From contig OZ250179.1 of assembly GCA_965238125.1 (NCBI GenBank), positions 2,604,001-2,668,000 on the forward strand: a stretch of DNA of 64,000 nt. The letters are read 5' to 3'. Source of the stretch: UBA6623 sp965238125 (GTDB taxonomy: Bacteria; Acidobacteriota; Terriglobia; Bryobacterales; UBA6623). Both the position numbers and the translations under genes were made by a program. Positions 41,654 to 50,349 of the stretch are shown piece by piece (the first letter of the stretch is position 1; every line of letters starts with the position of its first letter). Below the pieces are notes generated by a model. It was given only the letters and a program-made list of their open reading frames with translations. It had not been told where the DNA came from and searched no databases.

Positions 41654-41806
41654 CGTCGACGAGGCGGAGAGTTGAGGGCGGAAACGCCGACTGAACTGGG
41701 AGCCTACCTTGGAGCCCTTAACAAAAGACGCGGCCGCGGGGACTAGATCACCCGCGACCGCGCCGTCCAAGGAGAAGAGAAGAACAACCTGTCTCTATCG
41801 CAATCG
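41345..41806 (+). repeat. Decayed segment, inverted relative of 12300-12635
   Basis: It shares with the other copy the TGGGAGTCTCG-CATGCC stretch, GGTTTTCGGCCCC, a GC-rich hairpin (GCGGCCGCGGG with CCCGCGACCGC) and CCGTCCAAGGAGAAG followed by AAGAACAACCTGTCT. In the other copy the last part reads GTG AAG AAC AAC CTG; here the start codon is not kept. From 41807 to 41969 there is nothing recognisable. Confidence 0.55.
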
Positions 41807-41969
41807 GAATCTTTGGCTACAGGCTTTAGCATGACTGCACGGTGAATGGGAAGAAAATTGTTCGTCTCATCCTCATTTTTTTCGAGACCGGTAGTTTTGG
41901 GGAGGAACTGAAGCGCCAGGTCCCCCGCGAATGGCGGGCAGCCGGAGGGTGATCGAGATCCCTCGTCGG

Positions 41970-43049
41970 CTAGATACCCAGATCCGTCGCGATGCGATCA
42001 AGGTGCCAATCGGTGCTCCCCAGCGTAAATTCGGCGGATTTGGCTCGCTTCAAGTAAAGATGGAGGTCTTGCTCCCAAGTGAAACCGATACCGCCATGTA
42101 GTTGAACGGCATATTGGCTCACAAAGCGCAGGGCTCGGTTGGCGGCGACCTTGGCCATCGAGGCCGAACGAGTCAGTTGCTCCGGCTGTTCATCGGCGAC
42201 GATGGCGGCGTGTTGGGTGACGGAACGCGCCTCTTCGACGGCGATGAGCATATCGGCGGCGCGTTGCTGAACGGCTTGGAAGCTGCCGACCGGGCGGCCG
42301 AATTGCTCGCGTGTCTTGATGTATTCGACCGTGACGTCGAGGGCTTCCGCGGCCGCGCCGACCATTTCGGCGGCGAGGGCGACCGTCGCGAAATCGAGGG
42401 CGCTTTGCAAATCATCGAGCGAACCCTCACCCACCACGCGGGCGCTCGCGGGAGCGAAGGCCACCTCGCACAAGTGGCGGGTTACGTCCAGAACGCCGAG
42501 GGGCGCGATGTCGGCTTGTTCGGGAATCACCAATCGGACGCCGTTATCGCCTTGCCGCGGGACGCAAAACACGACATCGGCGGAGGCGGCATCGGGGACG
42601 AACCGCTTGACCAAGGTGCTTTCCGCGCCGGGTTGCCCCATGCCGTTGATGTCCCACCCCGAATCGGATTCGAAAACAGCCGTGGTGGCCCTGATACGGC
42701 CCTCGGCAATGGCGGGAAGGTACTCTTGCTTGGCCTCGGGGGTTCCCAATCTTGCCAGCACGGCGGGCGTTAGAACGGCGGTCGAAAAAAATGTTCCCGG
42801 CACGAGGCGGCGGCCCATTTCTTCCATCACCACCGCCAGATCGAGTGTTTCCGCGGCCAGGCCTTCAAATTCTTCGGCGATGACGAGCCCGGGCCAGCCT
42901 AGCTCGGCGATTTTGACCCAAAACTTGTCGGTCGGAGCCTTGCCGTCATCGAGCATTTCGCGCATCACCGCGGAAGGCCACTCTTGAGCGAGGAAATCGC
43001 GAGCTTCGTTGCGCAACAGTTCTTGTTCTTCGGTCAGTTCGAAATTCAT
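41970..43049 (-). CDS. Acyl-CoA dehydrogenase, subunit lacking the catalytic Glu
   Basis: A 359-residue flavoprotein-like protein of the acyl-CoA dehydrogenase family ('MNFELTEEQELLRNEARDF' start, 'TREQFGRPVGSFQAVQQRAA', 'AVQLHGGIGFTWEQDLHLYL'). The C-terminal site that holds Glu376 in medium-chain enzymes reads 'EFTLGSTDW', without Glu. Together with the neighbouring dehydrogenase it probably forms a hetero-oligomer, as described for actinobacterial sterol side-chain enzymes such as ChsE1-ChsE2. ATG at 43049 is 38 bases after the upstream stop. Confidence 0.9.
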   Translation of the reverse strand: MNFELTEEQELLRNEARDFLAQEWPSAVMREMLDDGKAPTDKFWVKIAELGWPGLVIAEEFEGLAAETLDLAVVMEEMGRRLVPGTFFSTAVLTPAVLARLGTPEAKQEYLPAIAEGRIRATTAVFESDSGWDINGMGQPGAESTLVKRFVPDAASADVVFCVPRQGDNGVRLVIPEQADIAPLGVLDVTRHLCEVAFAPASARVVGEGSLDDLQSALDFATVALAAEMVGAAAEALDVTVEYIKTREQFGRPVGSFQAVQQRAADMLIAVEEARSVTQHAAIVADEQPEQLTRSASMAKVAANRALRFVSQYAVQLHGGIGFTWEQDLHLYLKRAKSAEFTLGSTDWHLDRIATDLGI

Positions 43050-43087
43050 GGCTTTTCTTGTTGCTTCTCGGACGCCGCTCCAGTCAT

Positions 43088-44248
43088 TTATCTTCTCGGG
43101 AGGCCCAAGATACGTTCGGCAACGATGGTTCGAAGGATCTCGGACGTCCCGCCCTCGATCGAGTTGCCGCGTGAACGCAGGTAGCCGAACTGCCAGGTCG
43201 AGTGGTCTTCCGGGTTGTCGAGCAAAACGGCGTCGGGGCCGAGCGCGTCGAGACCCAATTCGTGGATGCGTTGGTTGGTCAGGGCCCAAGAGACCTTGAC
43301 CACGGAGCTGTGAAAGCCGTAGAGGCGTTCGCCGAAACGCTCGCAATTCAACCGCAGCGCTTCGGAATCGATGTAGGCTTGGGCAATCTTCCGGCGAGCG
43401 GATGAGTCGAGATTCTCTGTTCGTTCAGCGGCGGAGGAGACCAGGTTGGCGACGGCGCGCTGGACTTGCACGCTCGCGCGAATCGAGATGTTGGCGCGTT
43501 CGCGCGTGAAGGTTTTCATCGCGACGATCCAGCCCTCGTTCTCCACGCCGACAATGTTTTTCTTCGGCACGCGAACTTCGTCGAAGAACATCTCGCCGAA
43601 CTCGGCCTCCCCGGTGATTTGCGGCAGCGGCTTGACGCTGACGCCGGGGGATTTCATATCGACGATCAGGGCCGTGATGCCCTTGTGCCGCGGGCGATCG
43701 GGAGCCGTGCGGACCAGCAACAGGCAGTAATCGGCCATGCGGGAGTAGCTGGTCCAAATCTTCTGGCCGCTCACGACGTAATCATCACCGTCGGAGACGG
43801 CGCGAGTTTGAAGATTGGCGAGGTCGGAACCGGCATTGGGCTCCGAGAATCCCTGGCACCAGATATCCTCGGCGGAAAGGATGCGCGGCAGATAGTGCTT
43901 GTTCTGTTCGGGGTCGCCGCAGGCGATCATCGCGGGGCCGGCGATAAGCAGGCCGATCGTGTTGAGAGCCTCGGGAGCCCCGGCGCGGGCGACTTCTTCG
44001 TTGTAGATGAACCCTTCCCGCATCGTGCCGCCCCGGCCGCCGAATTCCTTCGGCCAGCTCAGACCCAGCCAGCCGGCCTCATAGAGCTTGGCCTGCCATT
44101 CGCGACGACCTTCCCAATCGCTGCGTTCGATCGAAGTGTTGTTGGCTTCAAGCCACTCCCTGAGGCGAGCGCGAAACGCGGCGTCCTCGGGGGTGTCCAG
44201 CAGCCGTCGGGGACGGTTGTCACCGATGGTGTCGTTCGTTGCGGACAT
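43088..44248 (-). CDS. Acyl-CoA dehydrogenase, likely catalytic partner
   Basis: A 386-residue member with the FAD-site motif 'WCQGFSEPNAGSDLANLQTR', 'GQKIWTSYSRMADYCLLLVR' and the end 'GGTSEILRTIVAERILGLPR'. The 'TFTRERANIS' stretch places a Glu where isovaleryl-CoA-type enzymes carry their catalytic base. First gene of the two-gene operon; the pair probably oxidises a bulky acyl-CoA thioester, but the substrate is not readable. Confidence 0.9.
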   Translation of the reverse strand: MSATNDTIGDNRPRRLLDTPEDAAFRARLREWLEANNTSIERSDWEGRREWQAKLYEAGWLGLSWPKEFGGRGGTMREGFIYNEEVARAGAPEALNTIGLLIAGPAMIACGDPEQNKHYLPRILSAEDIWCQGFSEPNAGSDLANLQTRAVSDGDDYVVSGQKIWTSYSRMADYCLLLVRTAPDRPRHKGITALIVDMKSPGVSVKPLPQITGEAEFGEMFFDEVRVPKKNIVGVENEGWIVAMKTFTRERANISIRASVQVQRAVANLVSSAAERTENLDSSARRKIAQAYIDSEALRLNCERFGERLYGFHSSVVKVSWALTNQRIHELGLDALGPDAVLLDNPEDHSTWQFGYLRSRGNSIEGGTSEILRTIVAERILGLPRR

Positions 44249-44299
44249 GGGTCAACCTCTTGCGGCAAAGCGAAAAAGAAGACACCAGTGTACAGGGCC

Positions 44300-44560
44300 C
44301 AAACCGAGCCGCGCGCGTCAGCAAGCGGTCTGCGATGAGGCCGTTCCGCACCAAGGAAGGTGGTGGGAGCACGGTGGTCGAAGCTTGGCTCTTCGAACGT
44401 GGAAATCTTTTCGCTGAGGGCTTCAATCGTTTGGATGGGGCGGGATGTTCTGGGGTGACTCTGTTGGGGTCATCACCTCTTGTTGCCTCCGGGGTGGGTT
44501 CATCGCATACCGCTTGCTGACGCGCGCGGCTCAGTTTGGGGCTGTGTCGGCTCAGTTTGG
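44300..44560. repeat. Inverted copies of a GAGCCGCGCGCGTCAGCAAGCGG element
   Basis: A copy at about 44307-44340 (CCCAAACCGAGCC, CGCGCGTCAGCAAGCGGT) faces an inverted copy at about 44499-44535. Extra CCCAAACTGAGCC units next to the second copy lie inside the 3' end of trmFO and code the tail 'PQTEPRPQTEPTQPQTEP'. The pair could fold as a large hairpin between the genes. Confidence 0.65.
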
Positions 44561-45903
44561 GGGCGTGGCTCGGTTTGGGGGTCCAAGAAAAGTTCGAGGG
44601 CTTCCAGAGCGGCTTCGCATTGGCGCTTTCGGCGGGCCTTTTTGTCCCGGCCGACGCGCGCTTGCTCGGCCGGCGGGAGGGCGGGGAGAAGGTCGAAGGT
44701 GATGTTGGCGGGTTGGTAGTTGTCGGGGTTGGCGCCGGAAATGTAGTGCGCCAACGAGCCGTGAGCGGTGGCGCGGGGCCAGATTTCGGGCTCGAGGCCT
44801 TGGGCTCGTCGGGTGGCGTTGCGTCCGGCCATCAGGCCGCCGGCCATCGATTCCACATAGCCCTCGACGCCCGAGATCTGCCCGGCGAAAAAGATGCCGG
44901 GATGTGAGCGGAGTTCGAGGGCGGGCGTGAGCAGCGCCGGTCCGTTGATGTAGGTGTTGCGGTGGATTTGGCCGTAGCGCAAGAATTCGGCGTCGGCGAG
45001 ACCGGGGATCATCCGCAGAATGCGCTTCTGCTCGGGGTAGCGGAGGTGGTTTTGGAAGCCAACGAGATTGTAGGATCCGGCGCGTAGATCCTCCTGGCGA
45101 AGTTGCACCACGGCATACGGGGTTTTGCCGGTACGAGGGTGGCGGAGTCCGACCGGCTTCATGGGGCCGAAGCGCAGCGTGTCGAGGCCGCGGCGCCCGA
45201 GCTCTTCGATCGGCAGGCAAGCCTCGAAGTAGTTGGGGTTGTCGAAGTCGGGTCCTTGATGCCGCTCGGCCTGGGTGAGGGCTTGGTGGAAGAGCTCGTA
45301 TTCCTCTCGGTTCATGGGGCAGTTGAGGTAGTCGTCGGTACCGTCGATGGAGCGATCCCAACGCGAGGCGCGAAAAGCGATGCTCAAGTCGATCGATTCG
45401 GCGTCGACAATGGGACTGATGGCGTCGTGAAAGAAGAGGCGTTCGCTGCCGGTCAGCTCGGCGATGGCCGCGGCCAACGGATCGCTGGTGAGCGGTCCGC
45501 TGGCGATGACGACGACGGCGTCGGCGGGGATTTCGCTCACTTCCCGGCGGCTGACTTCGATCAGCGGGTTTCGCTCGACGGCTTCGGTGATATACGAAGC
45601 GAAGCGATCCCGGTCGACGGTGAGAGCTTGTCCGCCGGGGACTCGCGCTTGGGCCGCCGCTTCCATCGACAGCGAGTGCATGCGCCGCAGTTCTTGTTTG
45701 AGCAACCAGGGGGCGGAGTCGGGGCGCTCGCTCTTGAGGGAATTGCTGCAAACGAGTTCGGCGAAGCGGTCGGTCTGGTGAGCCGGGGTGGTGGTGTCGG
45801 GGCGCATTTCCCAAAGCCGCACCGGCCAACCGCAGTGGGCGATTTGGAAGGCGGCCTCGGAACCGGCGGGGCCGGCGCCGATGACTGTGATGGGTTTTGG
45901 AAT
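44500..45903 (-). CDS. trmFO: TrmFO, folate-dependent tRNA (uracil-5)-methyltransferase, ATT start
   Basis: The FADH2/methylene-tetrahydrofolate enzyme that makes m5U54 in tRNA. The FAD motif 'VIGAGPAGSEAAFQ' is upstream of the first GTG (45822), and between the preceding in-frame stop and this motif there is no ATG, GTG or TTG. ATT at 45903, with GGAGG 8 bases before it, is the only sensible start. Family marks are 'RFAELVCSNSLKSE' and 'YLNCPMNREEYELF' (the two Cys), 'FFAGQISGVEGYVESMAGG' and 'AHYISGANPDNYQPANI'. The last 27 residues come from an interspersed repeat and are not part of the family. Confidence 0.9.
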   Translation of the reverse strand: MPKPITVIGAGPAGSEAAFQIAHCGWPVRLWEMRPDTTTPAHQTDRFAELVCSNSLKSERPDSAPWLLKQELRRMHSLSMEAAAQARVPGGQALTVDRDRFASYITEAVERNPLIEVSRREVSEIPADAVVVIASGPLTSDPLAAAIAELTGSERLFFHDAISPIVDAESIDLSIAFRASRWDRSIDGTDDYLNCPMNREEYELFHQALTQAERHQGPDFDNPNYFEACLPIEELGRRGLDTLRFGPMKPVGLRHPRTGKTPYAVVQLRQEDLRAGSYNLVGFQNHLRYPEQKRILRMIPGLADAEFLRYGQIHRNTYINGPALLTPALELRSHPGIFFAGQISGVEGYVESMAGGLMAGRNATRRAQGLEPEIWPRATAHGSLAHYISGANPDNYQPANITFDLLPALPPAEQARVGRDKKARRKRQCEAALEALELFLDPQTEPRPQTEPTQPQTEPRASASGMR

Positions 45904-46027
45904 GGTTTCCGCCTCCGGGCCTCATTATAGTTTCGATCGGTGGGCGACGAAGGCCCCGTCTGATGGGGTCCACAGCGCGTCGACACGCTGGAACCCCATA
46001 AAAATGGGGTGTTCCGGCGTTTTGTGC

Positions 46028-46057
46028 TTTACAAAAGGGTCCGGGTTGCCGTATGAT
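46028..46057 (+). promoter_or_regulatory. Sigma-70-type promoter for the HU gene
   Basis: TTTACA (46028-46033) and TATGAT (46052-46057) are separated by 18 bases and lie about 85 bases ahead of the HU start codon, in a locally AT-richer stretch. It is the best promoter match I see in the window. Confidence 0.6.
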
Positions 46058-46141
46058 GGAACGACAGAGATAAAACGTTTCTCTAGTTTTATGTTTTGGA
46101 GAGTCTGCGCGGCAGTGAGGGCGTACGACGTAAGGAGGATT

Positions 46142-46444
46142 ATGGCAGCAGCAACGAAAATGACCCAGGCACAGACCGTGGCGGCGCTGGCGGATTCGCA
46201 GAGCGTCAGCAAGAAGGAAGCAAAGGCGTTTCTTGAGAGCATAGCGGCGTTGGCCGTCAAGCAGACGAAGAGGACCGGCGAATTCACGATTCCCGGCATC
46301 GGCAAATTGGTCAAGTCCGAGCGCAAGGCTCGCTGGGGCCGCAATCCGGCGACGGGCGAGAAGATTCGGATCAAGGCCAGGAAGGTCGTCAAATTCCGGG
46401 TGGCGAAAGCCGCAAAGGACGCGATCGTTCCTCCGAAGAAGTAG
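46142..46444 (+). CDS. HU family DNA-binding protein
   Basis: A 100-residue nucleoid protein. 'SVSKKEAKAFLESIAALAV' is the helical dimer part, 'GEFTIPGIGKLVKSERKARW' the beta body, and 'GRNPATGEKIRIKARKVVKF' the DNA-binding arm signature. A basic, Lys/Ala-rich tail ends the protein ('AKDAIVPPKK'). AAGGAGG stands 5 bases before the ATG, and a strong hairpin follows the stop. Confidence 0.95.
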   Translation: MAAATKMTQAQTVAALADSQSVSKKEAKAFLESIAALAVKQTKRTGEFTIPGIGKLVKSERKARWGRNPATGEKIRIKARKVVKFRVAKAAKDAIVPPKK

Positions 46445-46471
46445 TCGCACCGCGACACCTACACACGAAAC

Positions 46472-46499
46472 CCCCACTCGGTCGCCCGACTGAGTGGGG
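46472..46499. terminator. Hairpin between HU and tatA, bidirectional terminator
   Basis: CCCCACTCGGTCG pairs with CGACTGAGTGGGG (13 bases, one mismatch) around CC. It lies between converging genes, 28 bases after the HU stop, so it can end both transcripts. Confidence 0.7.
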
Positions 46500-46565
46500 T
46501 TCAATAGAAAACTTTACTTCCGGCACCGCGCGAAGGGCGGTGCTTGGCGGATCCCGCGGGCGGGC

Positions 46566-46799
46566 TTATTGAGCCGATGTCTGGGGCTGTTCTTTCTTTT
46601 CCGCTTCGTCCTTTTTCTCTTCCCCTTTCAGAGAAGTTTTGAACTGGCGGATGCCTTCGCCCAAGCCTCTGCCGATCTCGGGGATCTTGCGGCCCCCGAA
46701 AAGCAGCACCGCGATGCCGAGCACCACGAGCAACTCCGGCACGCCCAGGCTGGGCAGGATCCACGCGGTCGGAACGTTTACTAAAATCGGTTGCAACAT
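46566..46799 (-). CDS. tatA: TatA/TatE family twin-arginine translocase subunit
   Basis: A 77-residue protein with the typical N-terminal helix ('ELLVVLGIAVLLFGGRKIPE') including FGxxKxP, the amphipathic helix 'IGRGLGEGIRQFKTSL', and a charged tail. It forms the pore part of the Tat pathway; tatC is not in this window. The start at 46799 follows AGGAG by 6 bases. Confidence 0.93.
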   Translation of the reverse strand: MLQPILVNVPTAWILPSLGVPELLVVLGIAVLLFGGRKIPEIGRGLGEGIRQFKTSLKGEEKKDEAEKKEQPQTSAQ

Positions 46800-46923
46800 G
46801 CTTGCTCCTGCGTCTTCATTGTAGTTGTCGGTTTTTGAGTGAGTCAACCGGTATCGGACGGGGGTTGATGGTTCTCGGCGCTGATTTCTCCCAACGCGCC
46901 GGCCGAAGCACGCGCCGGCTGCT

Positions 46924-47685
46924 TCAGTTTACCCAATCGTCGGGGGGGCGGCGGTCTTGTTTGCGCATATAGACTTCGAAGCGGCGTTTGGCGCGCTTGC
47001 GCTGCCATAACCGCAGGCTTCCCATCCAATCGATGTCGAAAAGGGTCGGGCGGAAGCGCAGATAGTAGAAGCCGAAGACCATTCCACCCAAGTGCGCCAT
47101 GTGGCTGATGCCGCTGCCGGCGGCTCCGAAGGTGGAAAGGAACGCGATGCCGCCCAGGATCAGCACGAAGATGCGCGCCGGGATCGGAAACAGCAAGCCC
47201 AACAGAACCGTGCGGTTGGGGTAGAGCAGGCCGAACGCCAGCAACAAGCCGTAGATCGCCCCGGAAGCGCCGATGGTGGGGATGGCCAAGTCGCGGCCGG
47301 CCACGAAGCGCGCGGTGACATCGCAGAGCCCGGCACCGACACCGCAGAAAAAGTAGTAGTTCAAAAAGCGCCGCGTGCCCCAGTCGCGCTCGAGACTGGA
47401 ACCGAACATCCACAGCGTCAGCATGTTGAACACGATGTGACCGAAGCCGTTGGGACTGTGCAGAAACAGATAGCTGACGGGCTGCCAAATCAGCGCACCC
47501 TTGATGACCCATGACGGGATCAGGCTTAACCCGTGGAACAGCAGCATCAGCGGCGTGATCCGCAACTGGACGGACAAGAAATAGATGACGAAGACGACGG
47601 AGTTGGTGATCAGCAGCCACTTGACGCCGGGTGGGACAGGCCCGCCGCCGAAATTGATCGCGGGACCGCGAGGATAGTAGCCCAT
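46924..47685 (-). CDS. Rhomboid family intramembrane serine protease
   Basis: A 253-residue membrane protein with about six helices. The catalytic Ser is in 'TIGASGAIYGLLLAFG' (GASG) and the His in 'ISHMAHLGGMVFGFYY'; 'HSPNGFGHIVFNMLTLWMFG' carries the conserved His and Asn of helix 2. The cytoplasmic tail is basic ('LWQRKRAKRRFEVYMRKQDR'). The target is unknown. Confidence 0.93.
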   Translation of the reverse strand: MGYYPRGPAINFGGGPVPPGVKWLLITNSVVFVIYFLSVQLRITPLMLLFHGLSLIPSWVIKGALIWQPVSYLFLHSPNGFGHIVFNMLTLWMFGSSLERDWGTRRFLNYYFFCGVGAGLCDVTARFVAGRDLAIPTIGASGAIYGLLLAFGLLYPNRTVLLGLLFPIPARIFVLILGGIAFLSTFGAAGSGISHMAHLGGMVFGFYYLRFRPTLFDIDWMGSLRLWQRKRAKRRFEVYMRKQDRRPPDDWVN

Positions 47686-47872
47686 GGAAGGTTAGAGCGG
47701 GCGACGCGGCCGCGGTCACTCGGCCCTTGCCCGTACTTGCAGCATAGCAGTCCGCCGGCCGCCTCTCGGCACGAGACGGGCTTGCCACAGCGAGGGCTGA
47801 GCAGGAACCATCTCGCTCGGGGCGGCGGTTGGGTTCTCGTTCCGCACCCGAGCAACATCACAGAGGGTTCCG

Positions 47873-48421
47873 TCATTCCGCTTGTCTCAGAACCGGGTAG
47901 AACTGCGTGAAGACGTTGTCGGTGGCGGCGTGTTCGTCATGGCACGCCCAGCATTCGGATTTCGGGAATGCCTTGGCGCGATCGGCGCGTTTTCCAGCGG
48001 GTAGATCGAAGCTGAAATAGGCCCATGACTCCCGGAAGCGAGCGCTGTCTTTGACCGCCGCTTCGAGCCCGACGGAGCGCTTTTGGAATTGTCCCCGACG
48101 ATTGATGGAGGAATGTGACCCGGGGGTGAAGACCTCCATCGCCAGGATTGTTCGCTCGGGGAAACGGCCCGTCTTCTTATATTCTCGATAGGATTCGGGG
48201 TTGATGTAGATGTTGTGAAAAGTTGGATGTTCTTCGGCGGCTTGCTCCGCGTCGTAACTCATGGCCAACGATGCGCCAACGAAGACCCATTCGCGAAAGC
48301 CCTCGGGGCGAAGGAGCTGATTGTCGTCGGTGAAGCGAGGATCGGCAGTTTGAGCTTGGAGCGCGGCGGCGGCAAGCAGCGTGATGAGGATTGCGGTTGC
48401 TTGGGCTGGACGGCGCATCAT
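47873..48421 (-). CDS. Cytochrome P460 family protein
   Basis: A 182-residue exported protein with a signal ('AILITLLAAAALQAQTA'), the P460 body ('PEGFREWVFVGASLAMSY', 'FHNIYINPESYREYKKTG', 'AMEVFTPGSHSS') and one heme c site, CWACH, near the C-terminus. Family members bind an unusual heme and some oxidise hydroxylamine; others are uncharacterised, so the activity is uncertain. ATG at 48421 (or the adjacent 48418) follows AGGGGAAACC. The region 48455-48683 shows no complete gene. Confidence 0.9.
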   Translation of the reverse strand: MMRRPAQATAILITLLAAAALQAQTADPRFTDDNQLLRPEGFREWVFVGASLAMSYDAEQAAEEHPTFHNIYINPESYREYKKTGRFPERTILAMEVFTPGSHSSINRRGQFQKRSVGLEAAVKDSARFRESWAYFSFDLPAGKRADRAKAFPKSECWACHDEHAATDNVFTQFYPVLRQAE

Positions 48422-48683
48422 GGTTTCCCCTTGTGCAGGGCAAATGAGCGGCAATTGCCAGAAAAGCCCGGGGCCTCGAAGGGACCCGCGCTACACGGTT
48501 CTACCTAAGCCGGGGCGATGATCCGCAGCTTAGCTTGTAGAAATCCTAGTATAGTTTTCCAATCCTAGTCGCCATTCTATCGTTCTCGGCTTTGGGGAGA
48601 AGCCCGTTGAACCTGAATCCGGCGTGAATCAGCCTGGCGAAGAAGGTGTGGAGCCCGTTGGGAAAGGTCGAAAGCCCTCTGGA

Positions 48684-50349
48684 CCCGGATTTCCACTTTA
48701 GTTTCGGTTCTGCTAACCATCGGGTGGACTCGGACGCCTTTATTTATGTGGGCTTGAAAGCACTCAAGGCGCTGAGGAGATCAACACCCAATGGGTGAAA
48801 AAGAAAACAAACCGTTTCAGCTCACCTTCAATGGATTTCTCAAGGTCGATTTCCAAGGATCGCGAGTCACCTCGGATGGCGGGCTGATTCTCATTCGCGA
48901 ACTGGACGAACGACTCGGACTAGGCAAGCTGATAGACGAGCATCTGACGGATTCGCGGCAAGGCTCGAACAAGAAGTTCCCGTTCGTCGATCTGCTGCGA
49001 CAGTCGGTCTACTCCCGCTTGGCGGGCTACGAGGATCTCAACGACGCCGTTCGTGTCTCCGCCGATCCAACCTTTCGGCTGATTGGCTCGAAGAAGAACT
49101 GGGATCGCGGCGCGGCGCTGACCTCCCGGCTGCAGAGCTTCGAGACCGCCATGCTCGCCGGCGACGAGAATCTGATCGGGCTGATGGCGGTGAACCGCGA
49201 GTTGATCGCGCAAGCCGAGGCCGGTGATGACTCCGAGTGCGTCGTGCTGGACATGGACTCTACCGAGAGCCCCGTCCACGGCCGGCAGGAAGGCAGCGCC
49301 TACAACGGCCACTTCGAGTCGGTCTGCTACCACCCACTGTTGCTGTTCAACCAGCACGGCGATTGCTTGGCGGCAAAGTTGCGACCGGGCAACGTGTCCA
49401 GCGCCGAGGACTGGGACGAGCTGCTGCTGCCGGAAATCGAACGCCAACAGGCGGAGGGCAAACAGGTGACGTTCCGGGCCGATGCCGCCTTCGCCAAGCC
49501 GGATATTTACGAGACGTTGGAGGAGCGCGGCGTGGACTACGTGATTCGCATCCCGGCCAACAAGAGCCTGGAGCTGGAGATCGAAGATATCCTGTTTCGT
49601 CCGCCGGGCAGGCCGAGCGCAAAGCCCCTGGTGCGCTACAGGAGCTTTCGGTATCAGGCCGCGAGCTGGTCGAAGTCCCGGCGGGTTGTTGCGAAGGTCG
49701 AGCATCACCAAGGTGAGTTGTTTCCTCGCGTCGGTTTCATCGTCACGAGCATGGCCTTGCCGAGCCGCTCGCTGGTGCGGTTCTACAACAAGCGCGGCAC
49801 GGCGGAGCAGTGGATCAAGGAAGGCAAACAAGCGACGCATTGGACAAGGCTGTCATGCCATCGGTTCCGGGCCAACGAAGTGCGACTGCAACTCAGCGTG
49901 CTGGCCTATAACCTGGGGAACCTATGGCGGAGGCTCGGGCTGCCGCAACGGATCAAGAGCTGGTCGCTGACGAGCTTGCAACAGCGGCTGATGAAGACGG
50001 GCGGTAGGCTGGTCAAGCATGCGCGGTACTATTGGCTGCTGTTGGCCGAAGGACATCTGAACCGGCGGCTGTTCGGCGACATGCTGCATAGGATCTGGGC
50101 GCTGCCTGTGCCGGGTGGGTAGCGTTGCCCGGGCGAGGATCAACAGTTTTTGGCTCCAAAAAGGTTTCGCAGGGAGCAGTGTCGGCCGGAGCGCCGTTCA
50201 GTCCGCTCAATCAACGTCTGTGAGCGGACGGACGAGCCCTGGCGCCTACCGGCGGAGGTGATGTGCAGGGTTCAGCGCGAAAAGACGTGGTATTCGGCGC
50301 AGCGGGGGTGTATCCTGTGACCGTGCCAGGGCCAAAATGGAAATCCTGG
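48684..50349 (+). mobile_element. IS1380-family element, copy 5 (subtype B), complete, 1666 bp
   Basis: Perfectly bounded by CCCGGATTTCC and AATCCTGG and flanked by the 5-bp duplication CTGGA (48679-48683 and 50350-50354). Joining the flanks gives a reading 'LWRVPVAGGEETRV', so the insertion target was the 3' part of a TolB/PD40-type gene that was probably already decaying. Confidence 0.95.
48791..50122 (+). CDS. IS1380 family transposase (subtype B)
   Basis: A 443-residue intact frame. Its private change is Glu in 'GDDSECVVLDMDSTESP' where the other B copies have Ala. Catalytic acidic residues are kept. Its clean target duplication marks it as one of the more recent transpositions. Confidence 0.95.
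   Translation: MGEKENKPFQLTFNGFLKVDFQGSRVTSDGGLILIRELDERLGLGKLIDEHLTDSRQGSNKKFPFVDLLRQSVYSRLAGYEDLNDAVRVSADPTFRLIGSKKNWDRGAALTSRLQSFETAMLAGDENLIGLMAVNRELIAQAEAGDDSECVVLDMDSTESPVHGRQEGSAYNGHFESVCYHPLLLFNQHGDCLAAKLRPGNVSSAEDWDELLLPEIERQQAEGKQVTFRADAAFAKPDIYETLEERGVDYVIRIPANKSLELEIEDILFRPPGRPSAKPLVRYRSFRYQAASWSKSRRVVAKVEHHQGELFPRVGFIVTSMALPSRSLVRFYNKRGTAEQWIKEGKQATHWTRLSCHRFRANEVRLQLSVLAYNLGNLWRRLGLPQRIKSWSLTSLQQRLMKTGGRLVKHARYYWLLLAEGHLNRRLFGDMLHRIWALPVPGG

Noticed and set aside
44552..46504. 650-codon minus-strand frame across trmFO and HU
   Set aside because: It is an out-of-frame shadow of trmFO and antisense to HU, with Arg/Pro-rich low-complexity composition.
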